Shown here piece after piece: positions 25,554 through 34,361 of a stretch of 64,000 bases of DNA (positions are counted from its first letter, which is position 1; each line of letters starts with the position of its first letter). Position numbers and translations under genes: made by a program. The notes beneath the pieces were generated by a model. It had not been told where the DNA came from and searched no databases. It worked only from the letters and a program-made list of their open reading frames with translations. This DNA comes from Clostridium beijerinckii (GTDB lineage: Bacteria; Bacillota; Clostridia; Clostridiales; Clostridiaceae), in NCBI RefSeq assembly GCF_018223745.1, contig NZ_CP073653.1, forward strand, positions 3,992,001 through 4,056,000. Reading direction: 5' to 3'.

Positions 25554-26129
25554 ATGAAAAATAGTAATGATACAAAACAAAAATTGATTGATGTCACAAG
25601 GCAAATGATTGATACAGGTGGTGTTGATTCGGTTAGTATGCGTGACCTTGGAAAAGAAACGAATTTATCTAGAAGTGCAGTTTATGTATATTTTAAAAAT
25701 AAAGATGATTTACTTGCAGCCATTGTAATTGAAAATTTTGATACGCTAAAAAACCGTATTTCAAAATTAATTGGAGAAATAAATGATCCAAAAAAACTTG
25801 TTTATGAAGTCTTATATGCATTTTATGATTTTGGTATAAAGAATCAAGAGCATTATCCATTAATGTTCCGCAAGCAATGGAATAAGGAGCAATATCCTAC
25901 CCTGCACATTTCAGCCATTGAAGTATTTGCACTCTTGTATGAATGTTTGGAAAAAGCTCATGAACAAAAATGTACTGTTAATAAATCGCCGAAACAATTA
26001 ACCGCAATGGTATCTTCATTTATTCTTGGTCTTGTTGAGCTTAACTCTACTGGGCATCTAGAACCAGAAAAAGGATTAGATGATCCGACTGATTTAATAA
26101 ATTCATTTGTAGATGTTATTTTTATTTAA
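25554..26129 (+). CDS. TetR/AcrR family transcriptional regulator
   Basis: 191 residues from ATG 25554, 5 bases after AGAGG; the TTG at 25536 precedes that site. HTH about 18-62 with VSMRDLGKETNLSRSAVYVY. The C-terminal domain resembles the TetR_C group (FILGLVELNSTGHLEPEKGL). Autoregulated with the SDR gene through the shared promoter. AT-rich sequence follows to 26275. Confidence 0.88.
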   Translation: MKNSNDTKQKLIDVTRQMIDTGGVDSVSMRDLGKETNLSRSAVYVYFKNKDDLLAAIVIENFDTLKNRISKLIGEINDPKKLVYEVLYAFYDFGIKNQEHYPLMFRKQWNKEQYPTLHISAIEVFALLYECLEKAHEQKCTVNKSPKQLTAMVSSFILGLVELNSTGHLEPEKGLDDPTDLINSFVDVIFI

Positions 26130-26275
26130 GTAATAAAACATTAACATAAAATTTTAGGATTTATTTTATGAGTTATTTACTATATAATATGGGGTGGCGG
26201 TTTTAACTTGGACTTTACAAATTGTCCCCCCTCATTTCCTAAAAACTTTGAGCATAAAAAAACACACCATTCATT

Positions 26276-26653
26276 TTAAATAAGCGTGTCTCTTGAACCA
26301 AAGTCGGAAGGTCTGTACGCAATCCCATCAAATGCAGAATAATGGCCATTGCAGTCAGGTTTACCTTTTGGATAATTTACAGTTGCAATACCAACCATAT
26401 TTTCATATGCTCTTGATCTCAACTGTGAAATGCGGTTTATCTCCATAGGGCAAGCGTTTGGTACTAAAATAATCTCAGTGCCTCTTAGCATAAGAATTCT
26501 TGCGCTTTCTGGAAATTCCCTGTCATAGCAAATCATTGCACCTATTTTTACATTACCTTGGGAAGTGCCTAAATCGGCAACATAAAAATCATCACTGGCT
26601 GTTAATCTGCATTCATCTCCAAAATCACAGGTATGAACCTTTGCATAGGTAAG
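26276..26653 (-). pseudogene. Carbon-nitrogen hydrolase fragment, truncated at both ends
   Basis: The startless frame reads YAKVHTCDFGDE (catalytic Lys region), then GAMICYDREFPESARIL (catalytic Cys), then VGIATVNYPKGKPDCNGHYS and a non-homologous end. It therefore keeps two of the three nitrilase-superfamily catalytic residues; the N-terminal Glu half is gone. An internal ATG at 26536 could start an 86-residue piece, but no activity is possible. It directly follows the murI stop and is in the same frame. Confidence 0.75.
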
Positions 26654-27442
26654 TTAATTATATTGGTTGATATTATCCATTCTTTCAAATAGTCTGTTAT
26701 ATCTATCTAATGCTGCTTTATCCTCGACTCTAATTCCTGAATTATAGAAAGTGATGTTGCCATGCCCTTCATTTAATAAATTCATTTCTTTCAAAATTCT
26801 TTTAAGATTTTTTGCAGTGCCAATGTTTCCATCGATTATACTAACATTTGAAGGCACTAATTTTCTAACCATATCCTTATAGTAAGAAAAATGGGTACAC
26901 CCTAAAACAATAGCCTCATAATTATTTAAATCAAATTTAAATAACTCCTCTTTAAGATACGGTAATACTATTTGTTCATCAAACTCAAGTCTTTCTGAGA
27001 ATTGAACTAATCCTGGAAGAGGAAGTAAGTCAACAACATGTTCGTTATCTAATTTATAAATAAGATTATGTAATTTTTCTTCCTTTAACGTCAAAGCAGT
27101 GGCAGTTACCAATACTCGTTTATTCATATCTTTGTTTTTTTCAATGGCAGGCTTTACTGCAGGCTCCATACCAATAATCGGAATGCTATATTTACTTCTC
27201 AACGCCTCTATTGCTACACTTGTAGCAGTATTGCAAGCAATAACTACTGCCTTAACTCCTTGTTCAACAATAAAATCTATAGCATTTAAAATATACTTTT
27301 TAACTTCATCTTTTGGTTTTGGTCCATATGGAACATTTGATGTATCTGCATAATATATATAATCTTCATTAGGTAACACTTTTAACGTATCATATAATAC
27401 AGTGATACCGCCAATACCTGAATCAAAAAAACCTATTTTCAT
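26654..27442 (-). CDS. murI: Glutamate racemase
   Basis: 262 residues. FFDSGIGGITVL with the first catalytic region Asp/Ser, VVIACNTATSVA (catalytic Cys about 74) and VLGCTHFSYY (catalytic Cys about 185) define MurI. It supplies D-glutamate for peptidoglycan. GGAGGAATAG precedes the ATG. Transcription likely comes from the promoter-bearing repeat at 27536-27579. Its 3' end abuts the nitrilase fragment. Confidence 0.95.
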   Translation of the reverse strand: MKIGFFDSGIGGITVLYDTLKVLPNEDYIYYADTSNVPYGPKPKDEVKKYILNAIDFIVEQGVKAVVIACNTATSVAIEALRSKYSIPIIGMEPAVKPAIEKNKDMNKRVLVTATALTLKEEKLHNLIYKLDNEHVVDLLPLPGLVQFSERLEFDEQIVLPYLKEELFKFDLNNYEAIVLGCTHFSYYKDMVRKLVPSNVSIIDGNIGTAKNLKRILKEMNLLNEGHGNITFYNSGIRVEDKAALDRYNRLFERMDNINQYN

Positions 27443-27535
27443 CTTTTTCTATTCCTCCAATAAATAAAATTTATATGCTACTCCAATGAAGCTTTATTGT
27501 ATCATTGTTTTACATAAATTTACTTCAGCAAAACA

Positions 27536-27579
27536 ATTATAACACATTTGGTAAACATCACATTGTTCAATTTTCAAAG
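27536..27579 (-). promoter_or_regulatory. Promoter-bearing repeat, copy B (murI)
   Basis: Minus strand CTTTGAAAATTGAA (27579-27566) and TGTGTTATAAT with its -10 at 27541-27536. The offset between blocks is identical to copies A, C and D. It lies about 95 bases upstream of murI. Confidence 0.6.
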
Positions 27580-27744
27580 TAAAACTACTTTAAAAAATTA
27601 TTTTTAAATTTTTGATTATCGCAAAAAATAAGAAATCTACTATTATGAAAATTACCTTATTAGTAAAGACAGGGCTGATGGTGTTTTATATATTCAAATT
27701 ATATGTGGAGCTGGCATAACTAATTATAAGTTACATATTTATAA

Positions 27745-27810
27745 ACTTGTAATTAGCTTTATTATATGATAAAATTCAATTACAAGTTACATCATCAAGT
27801 ACTTGTAACT
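27745..27810. promoter_or_regulatory. Cluster of ACTTGTAA / TTACAAGT sites
   Basis: ACTTGTAATT (27745-27754), its inverse AATTACAAGT (27778-27787) and ACTTGTAACT (27801-27810) lie just upstream of the ferredoxin-nitroreductase gene. The half-site TTACA/TGTAA also forms the palindrome at 29449-29463 in front of the convergent TetR gene, which makes that TetR a candidate regulator. Confidence 0.5.
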
Positions 27811-27853
27811 CGTGATTAAATTATATAATCATCTCAAGGGGAGGAATTATAAT

Positions 27854-28696
27854 ATGGAAAAGGATAATAGAAATTTGATACAGGTTGATCAATCTAAATG
27901 TACTAAGTGTGGAAGCTGCTCCAAAGTCTGTCCAACTGGTGTTATAGGTATGGATGAAAATGGACCAAAGGTAGTAGGACAGTTTTGTATCGCATGTGGT
28001 CACTGTGTTGCTGTTTGTCACTGGGCAGCACTTGACAATGTAAAAACGCCTTTAGCAAATCAAGTAGAACTAGAAAAAACACCAGTTCTTGACGAAGATA
28101 CTGCATCTCGCTTTCTCCGCAGCAGACGTTCTATTAGGGAATTTCAAAATAAACCAGTTCCTAGAGAAAAGATAGAACAGCTTTTAAATATTGCCAGATT
28201 TGCGCCAACAAGTGGTAATTCACAAGGAGTTTCCTATCATGTAATTGATAATCCTGATACATTACGCAAAATCACATCGGTTGCAATTGATTGGTTAGAA
28301 GAGGCATTGAAACACCCACCTTATGCTGGATCACCATTAGAAGCACCATTTACCAATCATGTAAGACACTATCGTGAGACTGGTGAGGATGTTGTATTAC
28401 GTAATGCTCCTTGTCTAGTAATACCAATAGTTCATAAAAATTCTTCATCAATGGGACATGACAGTACGCTTTTTTCTCTAGCATATGCTGAACTTTATGC
28501 GACTTCAATGGGACTTGGAAGTTGCATTACTGGATTTTTTGACGCTTGTGCTGCTTCTGGTTATAAGCCATTACTTGATATTTTGAATTTGCCAGAAAAT
28601 ATGAAGGTTACAGCAGGACTTATGGTCGGCTTTCCAAAATACACGTATAAACGTTTGGTAGATAGAAATCCATTGCAGGTTACCTGGGGAAAATAA
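27854..28696 (+). CDS. Nitroreductase with N-terminal 2[4Fe-4S] ferredoxin domain
   Basis: 280 residues from ATG 27854 (GGGGAGG 9 bases upstream). Residues about 10-55 carry CTKCGSCSKVCP and CIACGHCVAVCH. In the second cluster the usual Pro after the last Cys is replaced by His, leaving the four cysteines intact. Residues about 85-280 are a nitroreductase domain, with RRSIREFQNKPV and APTSGNSQGVSY binding FMN. Such fusions can draw electrons from ferredoxin instead of NAD(P)H, an inference. A convergent TetR follows. Confidence 0.9.
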   Translation: MEKDNRNLIQVDQSKCTKCGSCSKVCPTGVIGMDENGPKVVGQFCIACGHCVAVCHWAALDNVKTPLANQVELEKTPVLDEDTASRFLRSRRSIREFQNKPVPREKIEQLLNIARFAPTSGNSQGVSYHVIDNPDTLRKITSVAIDWLEEALKHPPYAGSPLEAPFTNHVRHYRETGEDVVLRNAPCLVIPIVHKNSSSMGHDSTLFSLAYAELYATSMGLGSCITGFFDACAASGYKPLLDILNLPENMKVTAGLMVGFPKYTYKRLVDRNPLQVTWGK

Positions 28697-28760
28697 TAAG
28701 AAATAAATTGTATGATTTGCATTAATTTACATTTTAATGTGACTGTGATTTAGATAACCA

Positions 28761-28798
28761 TATAAGAAATGGCCGATAATAGTCGGCCATTTCTTATA
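28761..28798. terminator. Bidirectional terminator, 16-bp perfect stem
   Basis: TATAAGAAATGGCCGA (28761-28776), six-base loop, and the exact inverse (28783-28798). It lies between the convergent nitroreductase and TetR genes with A and T runs on the arms. Confidence 0.85.
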
Positions 28799-28806
28799 TA
28801 AAATAT

Positions 28807-29397
28807 TTACTTATTGGAATTCTTAAGTCCTTTTATTAAAAGATTTATAACAGATTCTATGTTTTGTTTTCTGTCAGGATCTTCAAATGTGTTTGGATGA
28901 ATAAAAACGCTGGTTGCAAGATATACAGATCTCGCCTCTTGATAAGGAGATTCTGTAAAGAATATACCTTCTGTAATTCCTTGCACTATAACCTTCTCAA
29001 TAGAATTAATTCCCTCTTCTATACCATTTTTTATTACTTCCATTGATCTCTGAGCTAGTTTTATGTAGTTCGCAAACATTTCCGGATCATTAATAGCACT
29101 GTTATGCTTAGCTTCAACAAAACTTTCGAGTAAATTACTAAGTTTAACATCTGCAGGACTATCTTCTTTTAATATGTTATTTGACGGAGCATGCAAACGT
29201 GTAAGCCAACGCTCGGTAACAGCGTTCCATAGATCTGTTTTTCCATTATAATATCTATAAATTGCAGCATGACTTACTTTTAATAATTTTGCCACGTCAG
29301 TTATATTCGCTTTATCTGGTCCGAAACGGCGAATTATTTCTTCTGTTGCATTAAGGATCGTTTCTTTATCTAGCGATATTTTATCCAAATTTATCAC
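28807..29397 (-). CDS. TetR/AcrR family transcriptional regulator
   Basis: 196 residues. The HTH (ANITDVAKLLKVSHAAIYRYY at about 29-50) has the AcrR-type YRYYNGKTDLWNAV end. The start is a GTG at 29397; a TTG at 29388 is an alternative, since GCGGTG is the only ribosome-like site. The C-domain has the short SVFIHPNTFEDP segment. Convergent with the ferredoxin-nitroreductase, whose upstream motifs share its half-site. Confidence 0.85.
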   Translation of the reverse strand: MINLDKISLDKETILNATEEIIRRFGPDKANITDVAKLLKVSHAAIYRYYNGKTDLWNAVTERWLTRLHAPSNNILKEDSPADVKLSNLLESFVEAKHNSAINDPEMFANYIKLAQRSMEVIKNGIEEGINSIEKVIVQGITEGIFFTESPYQEARSVYLATSVFIHPNTFEDPDRKQNIESVINLLIKGLKNSNK

Positions 29398-29448
29398 CGC
29401 TTTCTTATTTTATTTTTAATTATATCATTTTTAGTTTTATGTTTCAAA

Positions 29449-29463
29449 TTACATTAATTGTAA
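29449..29463. promoter_or_regulatory. Palindrome upstream of TetR 28807
   Basis: TTACATTAATTGTAA is a perfect odd palindrome with 7-base arms. It lies 52 bases before the GTG start and fits a self-regulatory TetR operator. It shares TTACA/TGTAA with the sites at 27745-27810. Confidence 0.5.
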
Positions 29464-29468
29464 CAGAA

Positions 29469-29984
29469 TTAAATTTGTTGTTTCTCCCATTCTTTTTTCA
29501 GTAATGCGTACTGAAACGTATTTTCATATTTAGGAATTCCATTTTCATCTTTTATAAACGAAATAAATTCTAAAAAACATCCCTCTTTACGCATCCCTAA
29601 TTTTTCACACAGTTTTTGTGATCGATAGTTATCATCTTCAACATATGCATATAATCTTCTAGCTCTTTTTTCGTTGAAAAGGTATTGAAATAAAGCTTTC
29701 GCACTCTCGCCAGCATATCCTCTTCCCTCATATTGTTCATTAAAATTCCATCCTATGGAATAGGTGTCTGGTTCTTCATAAAAATAAAATAATTCTCCAA
29801 TTAAATTCTCGTCATCATTCAATAAAACAGCAATATGAGAGTCATCTTCACTTTTCTTTTTAGCCTCTGATATAGCCTCCTCATGTGTTGTTATTTTCTC
29901 ACCTCGAAAACAGTTAACTCTAGGATTCGATAAATATCTTGCCCAAGCAATATAGTATTCTAGTCTATAAAAAATTAAACCCAC
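29469..29984 (-). CDS. GNAT family N-acetyltransferase (RimJ/RimL type)
   Basis: 171 residues. EQYEGRGYAGESAKALFQYL is the acetyl-CoA pyrophosphate loop (Q/R-x-x-G-x-G/A region). RLYAYVEDDNYRSQKLCEKLGM is the usual motif B. The N-terminus looks short: after RLEYY the expected R-x-x-x-x-D start helix is missing, and the GTG start lacks a ribosome site. It may be N-terminally trimmed. The promoter repeat C lies about 30 bases upstream. Confidence 0.75.
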   Translation of the reverse strand: MGLIFYRLEYYIAWARYLSNPRVNCFRGEKITTHEEAISEAKKKSEDDSHIAVLLNDDENLIGELFYFYEEPDTYSIGWNFNEQYEGRGYAGESAKALFQYLFNEKRARRLYAYVEDDNYRSQKLCEKLGMRKEGCFLEFISFIKDENGIPKYENTFQYALLKKEWEKQQI

Positions 29985-30010
29985 TTATGATTTTAATTTA
30001 TTTATGGATA

Positions 30011-30054
30011 ATTATAACATATCTTTTGAATATCCTATTATTCAATTTTCAAAA
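30011..30054 (-). promoter_or_regulatory. Promoter-bearing repeat, copy C
   Basis: Minus strand TTTTTGAAAATTGAA (30054-30041 region) and ATGTTATAAT with its -10 at 30016-30011, same 30-base offset as the other copies. Upstream of the GNAT gene at 29984. The remainder of 30055-30303 is AT-rich without a gene. Confidence 0.6.
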
Positions 30055-30303
30055 ATCTATTTTTATTAATTGCTATGCAAAATCTACATATGGCTCAATA
30101 TTACACACATCTAATAATATCAATTTTCTATATACATTTTTTTAATATGTGGACAATTTATGCATTAATCATTATAATTGACTATTTATTTGAATATAAA
30201 CGTTATTAATAGTCAATAATCCATTTATATTTATTACTTTTTATACTTCAATATTTTGTTTGCATAAATATTATTTTCACTATAACTTTAGGAGGTAATA
30301 CCA

Positions 30304-30990
30304 ATGATCCCAACAAACACACCTGACGTCTTACTAAGAACATTTATACTTTTTATAACATTACTAGTTTTAACCAGAATATTAGGGAAAAAACAAATGA
30401 GTCATCTAACTTTTTTTAATTACTTTACTGGAATCACAATTGGCTCAATAGCAGCTAATATGATTCGTGAAACCGAAGAACCTTTTTGGGATGATTTTAT
30501 AGGGTTAATTTTTTGGTGTGTATTAACTCTTTTAGTTGAATACATTGGCTTAAAATTCAGTAAATTAAGACAAATAATTGATGGTCAATCTACAATAATT
30601 ATAAAAAGAGGGGTAATTTTAAAAGCTTCTTTAACATCTAATCGTGTTAATTTAGATGACTTATTAATGCTACTTAGGAAACAAAATATATTCTCTATTA
30701 AAGAAGTAGAATATGCTATATTAGAGCCCAATGGAAACTTAAGTGTAATGAAAAAGCCACAAGATCAGCAAATTACTAAATCTGATATGAACATTAATAT
30801 TCCTACACCAAAATACTTACCATCTGAAATAATTTCTGACGGAAAAATAGTTAAACATAATTTGAAAGAATTAAATTTAAGCGAAGATTGGTTATATTCT
30901 CAACTTAAAATTCAAAATATATCTAATTTAGCGGATATAATATATGGAGAACTTCAAAGTGATGGCACATTATTTCTACAAAAGAAATAA
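30304..30990 (+). CDS. DUF421 / YetF-like membrane protein
   Basis: 228 residues. Three membrane helices in the first 80 residues include the family signature LTRILGKKQMSHLTFFNYFTG. A cytoplasmic two-lobe region (about 85-228) has IIIKRGVILKASL, LLMLLRKQNIFSIKEVEYAI and TLFLQKK. YetF-type proteins are envelope or spore-associated proteins; the molecular role is not settled. AGGAGG is 8 bases before the ATG. Single gene. Confidence 0.88.
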   Translation: MIPTNTPDVLLRTFILFITLLVLTRILGKKQMSHLTFFNYFTGITIGSIAANMIRETEEPFWDDFIGLIFWCVLTLLVEYIGLKFSKLRQIIDGQSTIIIKRGVILKASLTSNRVNLDDLLMLLRKQNIFSIKEVEYAILEPNGNLSVMKKPQDQQITKSDMNINIPTPKYLPSEIISDGKIVKHNLKELNLSEDWLYSQLKIQNISNLADIIYGELQSDGTLFLQKK

Positions 30991-31165
30991 TTTATATGCA
31001 AAATCTTCTTCTTAACATTTTTATATAACTTATTTCACATAACCTCACTAACCTTTATACTAACTAAAAATACATTACATGATGTTTCAAAATTAATCAG
31101 GTCAACAAAAAACACCAATTATTTATATTTCTCATATAAAATCAGTGTTTCTTCGCTTTTAATAA

Positions 31166-31516
31166 TTATTTTCTTAAAATTTTATCCATCGCTTTTCCTT
31201 TTGCTAGCTCATCTATTAGCTTATCCAAATAGCGAATTTCCTTCATAGTTGGTTCTTCAATGTCTTCCACTCGAACACCACAGACAACTCCTTTAATCAA
31301 AGTTCGTAAAGGATTCATTTTAGGAGCTTCTGCAAAGAAAGTCTCAAAATCAGCCTGTTTTTCCAGCTCAGCTTCTAGCTCTTCTTTGCTATATCCTGTC
31401 AACCATAGGATTATTTCATCAACCTCTGTTTTTGTACGTCCCTTTTTCTCTGCCTTCATAACATAAAGGGGGTAGACACTTGCTACACTCATTGTATAAA
31501 TCTTATGTTTTGTCAT
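31166..31516 (-). CDS. DUF2200 family protein
   Basis: 116 residues, intact: [19 protein letters not shown], then [18 protein letters not shown] and [21 protein letters not shown] conserved cytosolic family of unknown function. The downstream 45 bases, TCATATAAAATCAGTGTTTC and on, match those after the pseudogene at 24101. A third scrap is fused into the relic at 34341. Confidence 0.9.
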   Translation of the reverse strand: MTKHKIYTMSVASVYPLYVMKAEKKGRTKTEVDEIILWLTGYSKEELEAELEKQADFETFFAEAPKMNPLRTLIKGVVCGVRVEDIEEPTMKEIRYLDKLIDELAKGKAMDKILRK

Positions 31517-31603
31517 AATACATCCTCACTTATGTAATTTTCTTTATTTATAATATTTAAAGCATTTCTCTGAAATTTTCACTAAAAACCCCTCCTAATA
31601 ATA

Positions 31604-31864
31604 TTAGGAATTTATAAGTTTAATTGAAACTATTGAACATAAGAACAAAAATATACTAACTCCTATTAATAAGGTATATTCTTTTTTCTTATTTAACTTG
31701 AAATAATTAATACCCATTATTAATTGTTGTATTCCTAATAACATAAGCACAATTGGCATAATAATCATTCTTAGATTAGGTTTCAAAATAGAAAATATTG
31801 CTGTTAAAATAGTTATTATTGATATTGTTATATTAATAATTTTGAATTTAGTATTATAATACAT
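31604..31864 (-). CDS. Small membrane protein, DUF3953/YczI-like
   Basis: 86 residues from ATG 31864, preceded by GAGGGG; the open frame 7 codons upstream overlaps that site. Three hydrophobic helices alternate with short polar loops (KPNLRMIIMPIVLMLLGIQQ in the middle). Matches the DUF3953 pattern. Function unknown. Confidence 0.65.
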   Translation of the reverse strand: MYYNTKFKIINITISIITILTAIFSILKPNLRMIIMPIVLMLLGIQQLIMGINYFKLNKKKEYTLLIGVSIFLFLCSIVSIKLINS

Positions 31865-32153
31865 AATTATCCCCTCAAAATCCATAGCGAGTTTATTTGC
31901 ATTTATTCACATTAATCTAATTATATACCAATTACTTTCAAATATTCAATAAAATCACTTTCTACTTATAATATGATCCTCCCATAGTCAGAAAGTAATA
32001 AAACCTTTATTACTTCTTTTTTTAGAATTGTGTAAAAAAAATCGTAAATCCAATGTTGAATAATACGATTTTAAAATTTGCTATTTAATTTTACTGATTC
32101 ATAACTATATGGAAAATATTCAACAAATACTATATAGGACTATACATATTATT

Positions 32154-32681
32154 TCATATTAATTTTTCATACAGTTTAAACCAATCCAATCCGTAGTTTC
32201 CAAGGCCCAAATCAACAGTATCAATATATTCAAATCCACATTTTTCATAAAGCCTAATGGCAGGCATATTACCTTCAAAAACATCCAATCTAATTGATTT
32301 AACTTTTGACTTAACACTATGCTTATCAGCAAAGTCCATTAGTGCTTTACCTACACCACATTTCATAAATCTTGGCTGAACAGCAAATGTATGTATAACA
32401 AAAACATCTGAATAGTCATACTCAAATCCCCATTTAACATTATAATATGCCGGTTCAGGCTCATGGCTTAAAATAATAGAACCAATGCTTGTTCCATTAT
32501 GCTTTGCTACATAAAGATTTCCGTTTTTAATGCCATCAATTGCATTTTGCCTTACAGGATATATACCCTTTATCCATCCCGGATAATTTACTTCATCTGC
32601 CAAATAATCATTTAAATCATTATAAAAATTTTCTAATTCATCAATATCATTTACTTCCCCAAATTCAATAGTAATATCCAT
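32154..32681 (-). CDS. GNAT family N-acetyltransferase
   Basis: 175 residues from ATG 32681 (GAGGTGATACAT before it; 20 upstream codons are not supported). MDITIEFGEVNDIDELENFY is the usual GNAT opening. FAVQPRFMKCGVGKALMDFA is the acetyl-CoA loop, in which a Cys replaces the common Gly/R. VFEGNMPAIRLYEKCGFEYI is motif B. Promoter repeat D lies 70 bases upstream. Substrate unknown. Confidence 0.85.
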   Translation of the reverse strand: MDITIEFGEVNDIDELENFYNDLNDYLADEVNYPGWIKGIYPVRQNAIDGIKNGNLYVAKHNGTSIGSIILSHEPEPAYYNVKWGFEYDYSDVFVIHTFAVQPRFMKCGVGKALMDFADKHSVKSKVKSIRLDVFEGNMPAIRLYEKCGFEYIDTVDLGLGNYGLDWFKLYEKLI

Positions 32682-32750
32682 ATGTATCACCTCTAAATCA
32701 ATTCGAAATATAAATTTTGTTTTATTGCAATAATTTACCATTACAAATCG

Positions 32751-32794
32751 ATTATAACATATCTTGTAAAAGCTATATCACTCAATTTTCAAAG
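32751..32794 (-). promoter_or_regulatory. Promoter-bearing repeat, copy D
   Basis: Minus strand TTCTTTGAAAATTGAG (to 32781) and ATATGTTATAAT with its -10 at 32756-32751. Offset identical to copies A-C. This copy retains GTTCTTTGAAAATTGA, which resembles the conserved spacer sequence of clostridial rRNA operons. Confidence 0.6.
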
Positions 32795-32944
32795 AACATT
32801 TTTATAATTTACTACGTCAAATCTACAGATTGTAAATTACCTTAATGAGAAATCTGAATTATCGCCCATAATTTTTTAATATCCTCAATATAAAACTTAT
32901 AAATTAGGGCTTTAATCAAATTAATATTTTAGTATATATAAGTC

Positions 32945-33531
32945 TTAAATTTCTTCATAATGATTTAGAATCTTTTTGATTTTTTCATAAATAATAGATT
33001 TTAATGATTGTGGTTTCACTGACTTAATAGACGTACCGTACCTAAGGAAATAATTAGATATGAATTCTTCTTCACCCACATTAAAAAATCCCTTTATAAT
33101 TGTCTTTGTACCTAATTCTATTTTCATAGAAGGATAGTTTTCCTTATAAATTTTAAGACCTTTTTAATCTTATTAATTTCTTTTATTTGTTCTCCTGATA
33201 GGCAGTTTTCAAATTTTTCATTTAATTTTTCTATACTTAAATGAAAAGGCGTAGACTCATAGGCTTTCAGTGTGAGCATTGCAAAATATAAAGCGTATAC
33301 TTCATCTATGGTAAATATAATAGGTGACAATAATCTATTTTTCAATATAACATATCTTCCGTACCTACCTTGCTCTGCATAAATAGGCATTCCCAATTCT
33401 TCTAATGAAGCAATGTCATGTAAAGCTGTACTTCTTGAAATGTTATATTTATTTGTTAAATCACTTAAATTAAAGTAATCTAAGTCATTCAAATACATCA
33501 TCATATGGTTTAATCTTTCTGATTTTTTCAT
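32945..33531 (-). pseudogene. YafY/WYL family regulator with internal deletion
   Basis: The first frame (33531-33124) holds the N-terminal HTH, MKKSERLNHMMMYLNDLDYF and NKYNISRSTALHDIASLEEL. The second (33127-32945) holds the C-terminal WCX part, GFFNVGEEEFISNYFLRYGT. The WYL ligand domain of about 80-100 residues that should lie between is absent, and the two parts are out of frame by a 4-base overlap. About 195 residues remain of the usual 300. Divergent from the VOC gene at 33659. Confidence 0.8.
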
Positions 33532-33658
33532 ATATCCTCCGTTTTAAAATTTTCCTGAATAAAGGTTTCATATTTTGACACCTTTGAGTATTATACTCTA
33601 ATTATATCAATAATATAGTCATTGATATCTAATTTATTATACAAAGGAGATTAATATT

Positions 33659-34111
33659 ATGAGTACAACGCTAGAAATTGCTATTTTCCTTTCAATGAAT
33701 GGAAAAGCACAAGATGCTATTAATTTTTACAAGAAACACTTTAATGCAGAACAGTTAATGATTATAACATATTCAGACCTGGTAAAGATGGGGGATAAAT
33801 CAATAGAAATTAATGACGAAAATAAAAATCACATCTCTCACTCTGTTTTAAAAATAGGTAAGACTAAAATTATGCTTAATGAAAATCCAATGGATGCTAA
33901 TGAAAAGTACCAAGCTGGTAATAATACTTCTCTATGTATTCAAAGTGCTGATTTGGAGGAAATCCAACAATTCTACAATAGCTTAATTGCAGATGAAAGA
34001 GTTAGAATAATTGTACCATTAGCCAGTAATATATTTAGTAAAGCATATGGTATTGTTGAAGACCCATTTGGTATTAAAATTCAATTATGTTTTGATGAGA
34101 GATTAAAGTAA
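33659..34111 (+). CDS. VOC/glyoxalase superfamily protein (PhnB-like)
   Basis: 150 residues with two beta-alpha-beta-beta-beta halves. The PhnB-type pattern is AIFLSMNGKAQDAINFYKKH, then SHSVLKIGKTKIMLNENP and a final YGIVEDPFGIKIQLCF. The metal-ligand set is incomplete, as in many PhnB-like members, so catalysis is uncertain. AAAGGAG precedes the ATG. Formerly controlled, presumably, by the now broken WYL regulator. Confidence 0.85.
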   Translation: MSTTLEIAIFLSMNGKAQDAINFYKKHFNAEQLMIITYSDLVKMGDKSIEINDENKNHISHSVLKIGKTKIMLNENPMDANEKYQAGNNTSLCIQSADLEEIQQFYNSLIADERVRIIVPLASNIFSKAYGIVEDPFGIKIQLCFDERLK

Positions 34112-34204
34112 CAATTATTCAATGTATGAGAAATAAGAGGTTTGGAATTGGTTTATAATATGGTGTTTACGGGTAAACTGTATTTTATTAAAGGAGGTGC
34201 AGTA

Positions 34205-34276
34205 TTGGATATTAAAAAGATTCTTAAAATCCTTAATAAAGAAATGAAAGCTACTGAAAATAATCAATCAAGTTAA
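34205..34276 (+). CDS. Possible 23-residue peptide with TTG start
   Basis: AAAGGAGG lies 7 bases before TTG 34205. The peptide is (M)DIKKILKILNKEMKATENNQ plus three residues, an amphipathic helix. A promoter-like TTGGAA...TATAAT lies upstream at about 34142-34160, and a hairpin follows at 34328. The start signal is strong for so short a frame. It could also be the beginning of a lost gene. Confidence 0.35.
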   Translation: MDIKKILKILNKEMKATENNQSS

Positions 34277-34327
34277 TTACTATAACCTAAAAATAAGCTA
34301 TAGCCAATAAATTATAGTAAATCGAGT

Positions 34328-34361
34328 AGGATGAAAACAATTATTTTGTTTCCATCCTCTC
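34328..34361. terminator. Hairpin terminator
   Basis: AGGATGAAAACAA and TTGTTTCCATCCT are inverse with one mismatch around a short AT loop. It separates the small peptide frame from the chimeric relic on the other strand. Confidence 0.6.

Noticed and set aside
8631..32794. rRNA spacer remnants
   Set aside because: Only the short CTTTGAAAATTGA block resembles rRNA spacers; no rRNA or tRNA sequence accompanies any of the four copies, so I treat them as promoter repeats.
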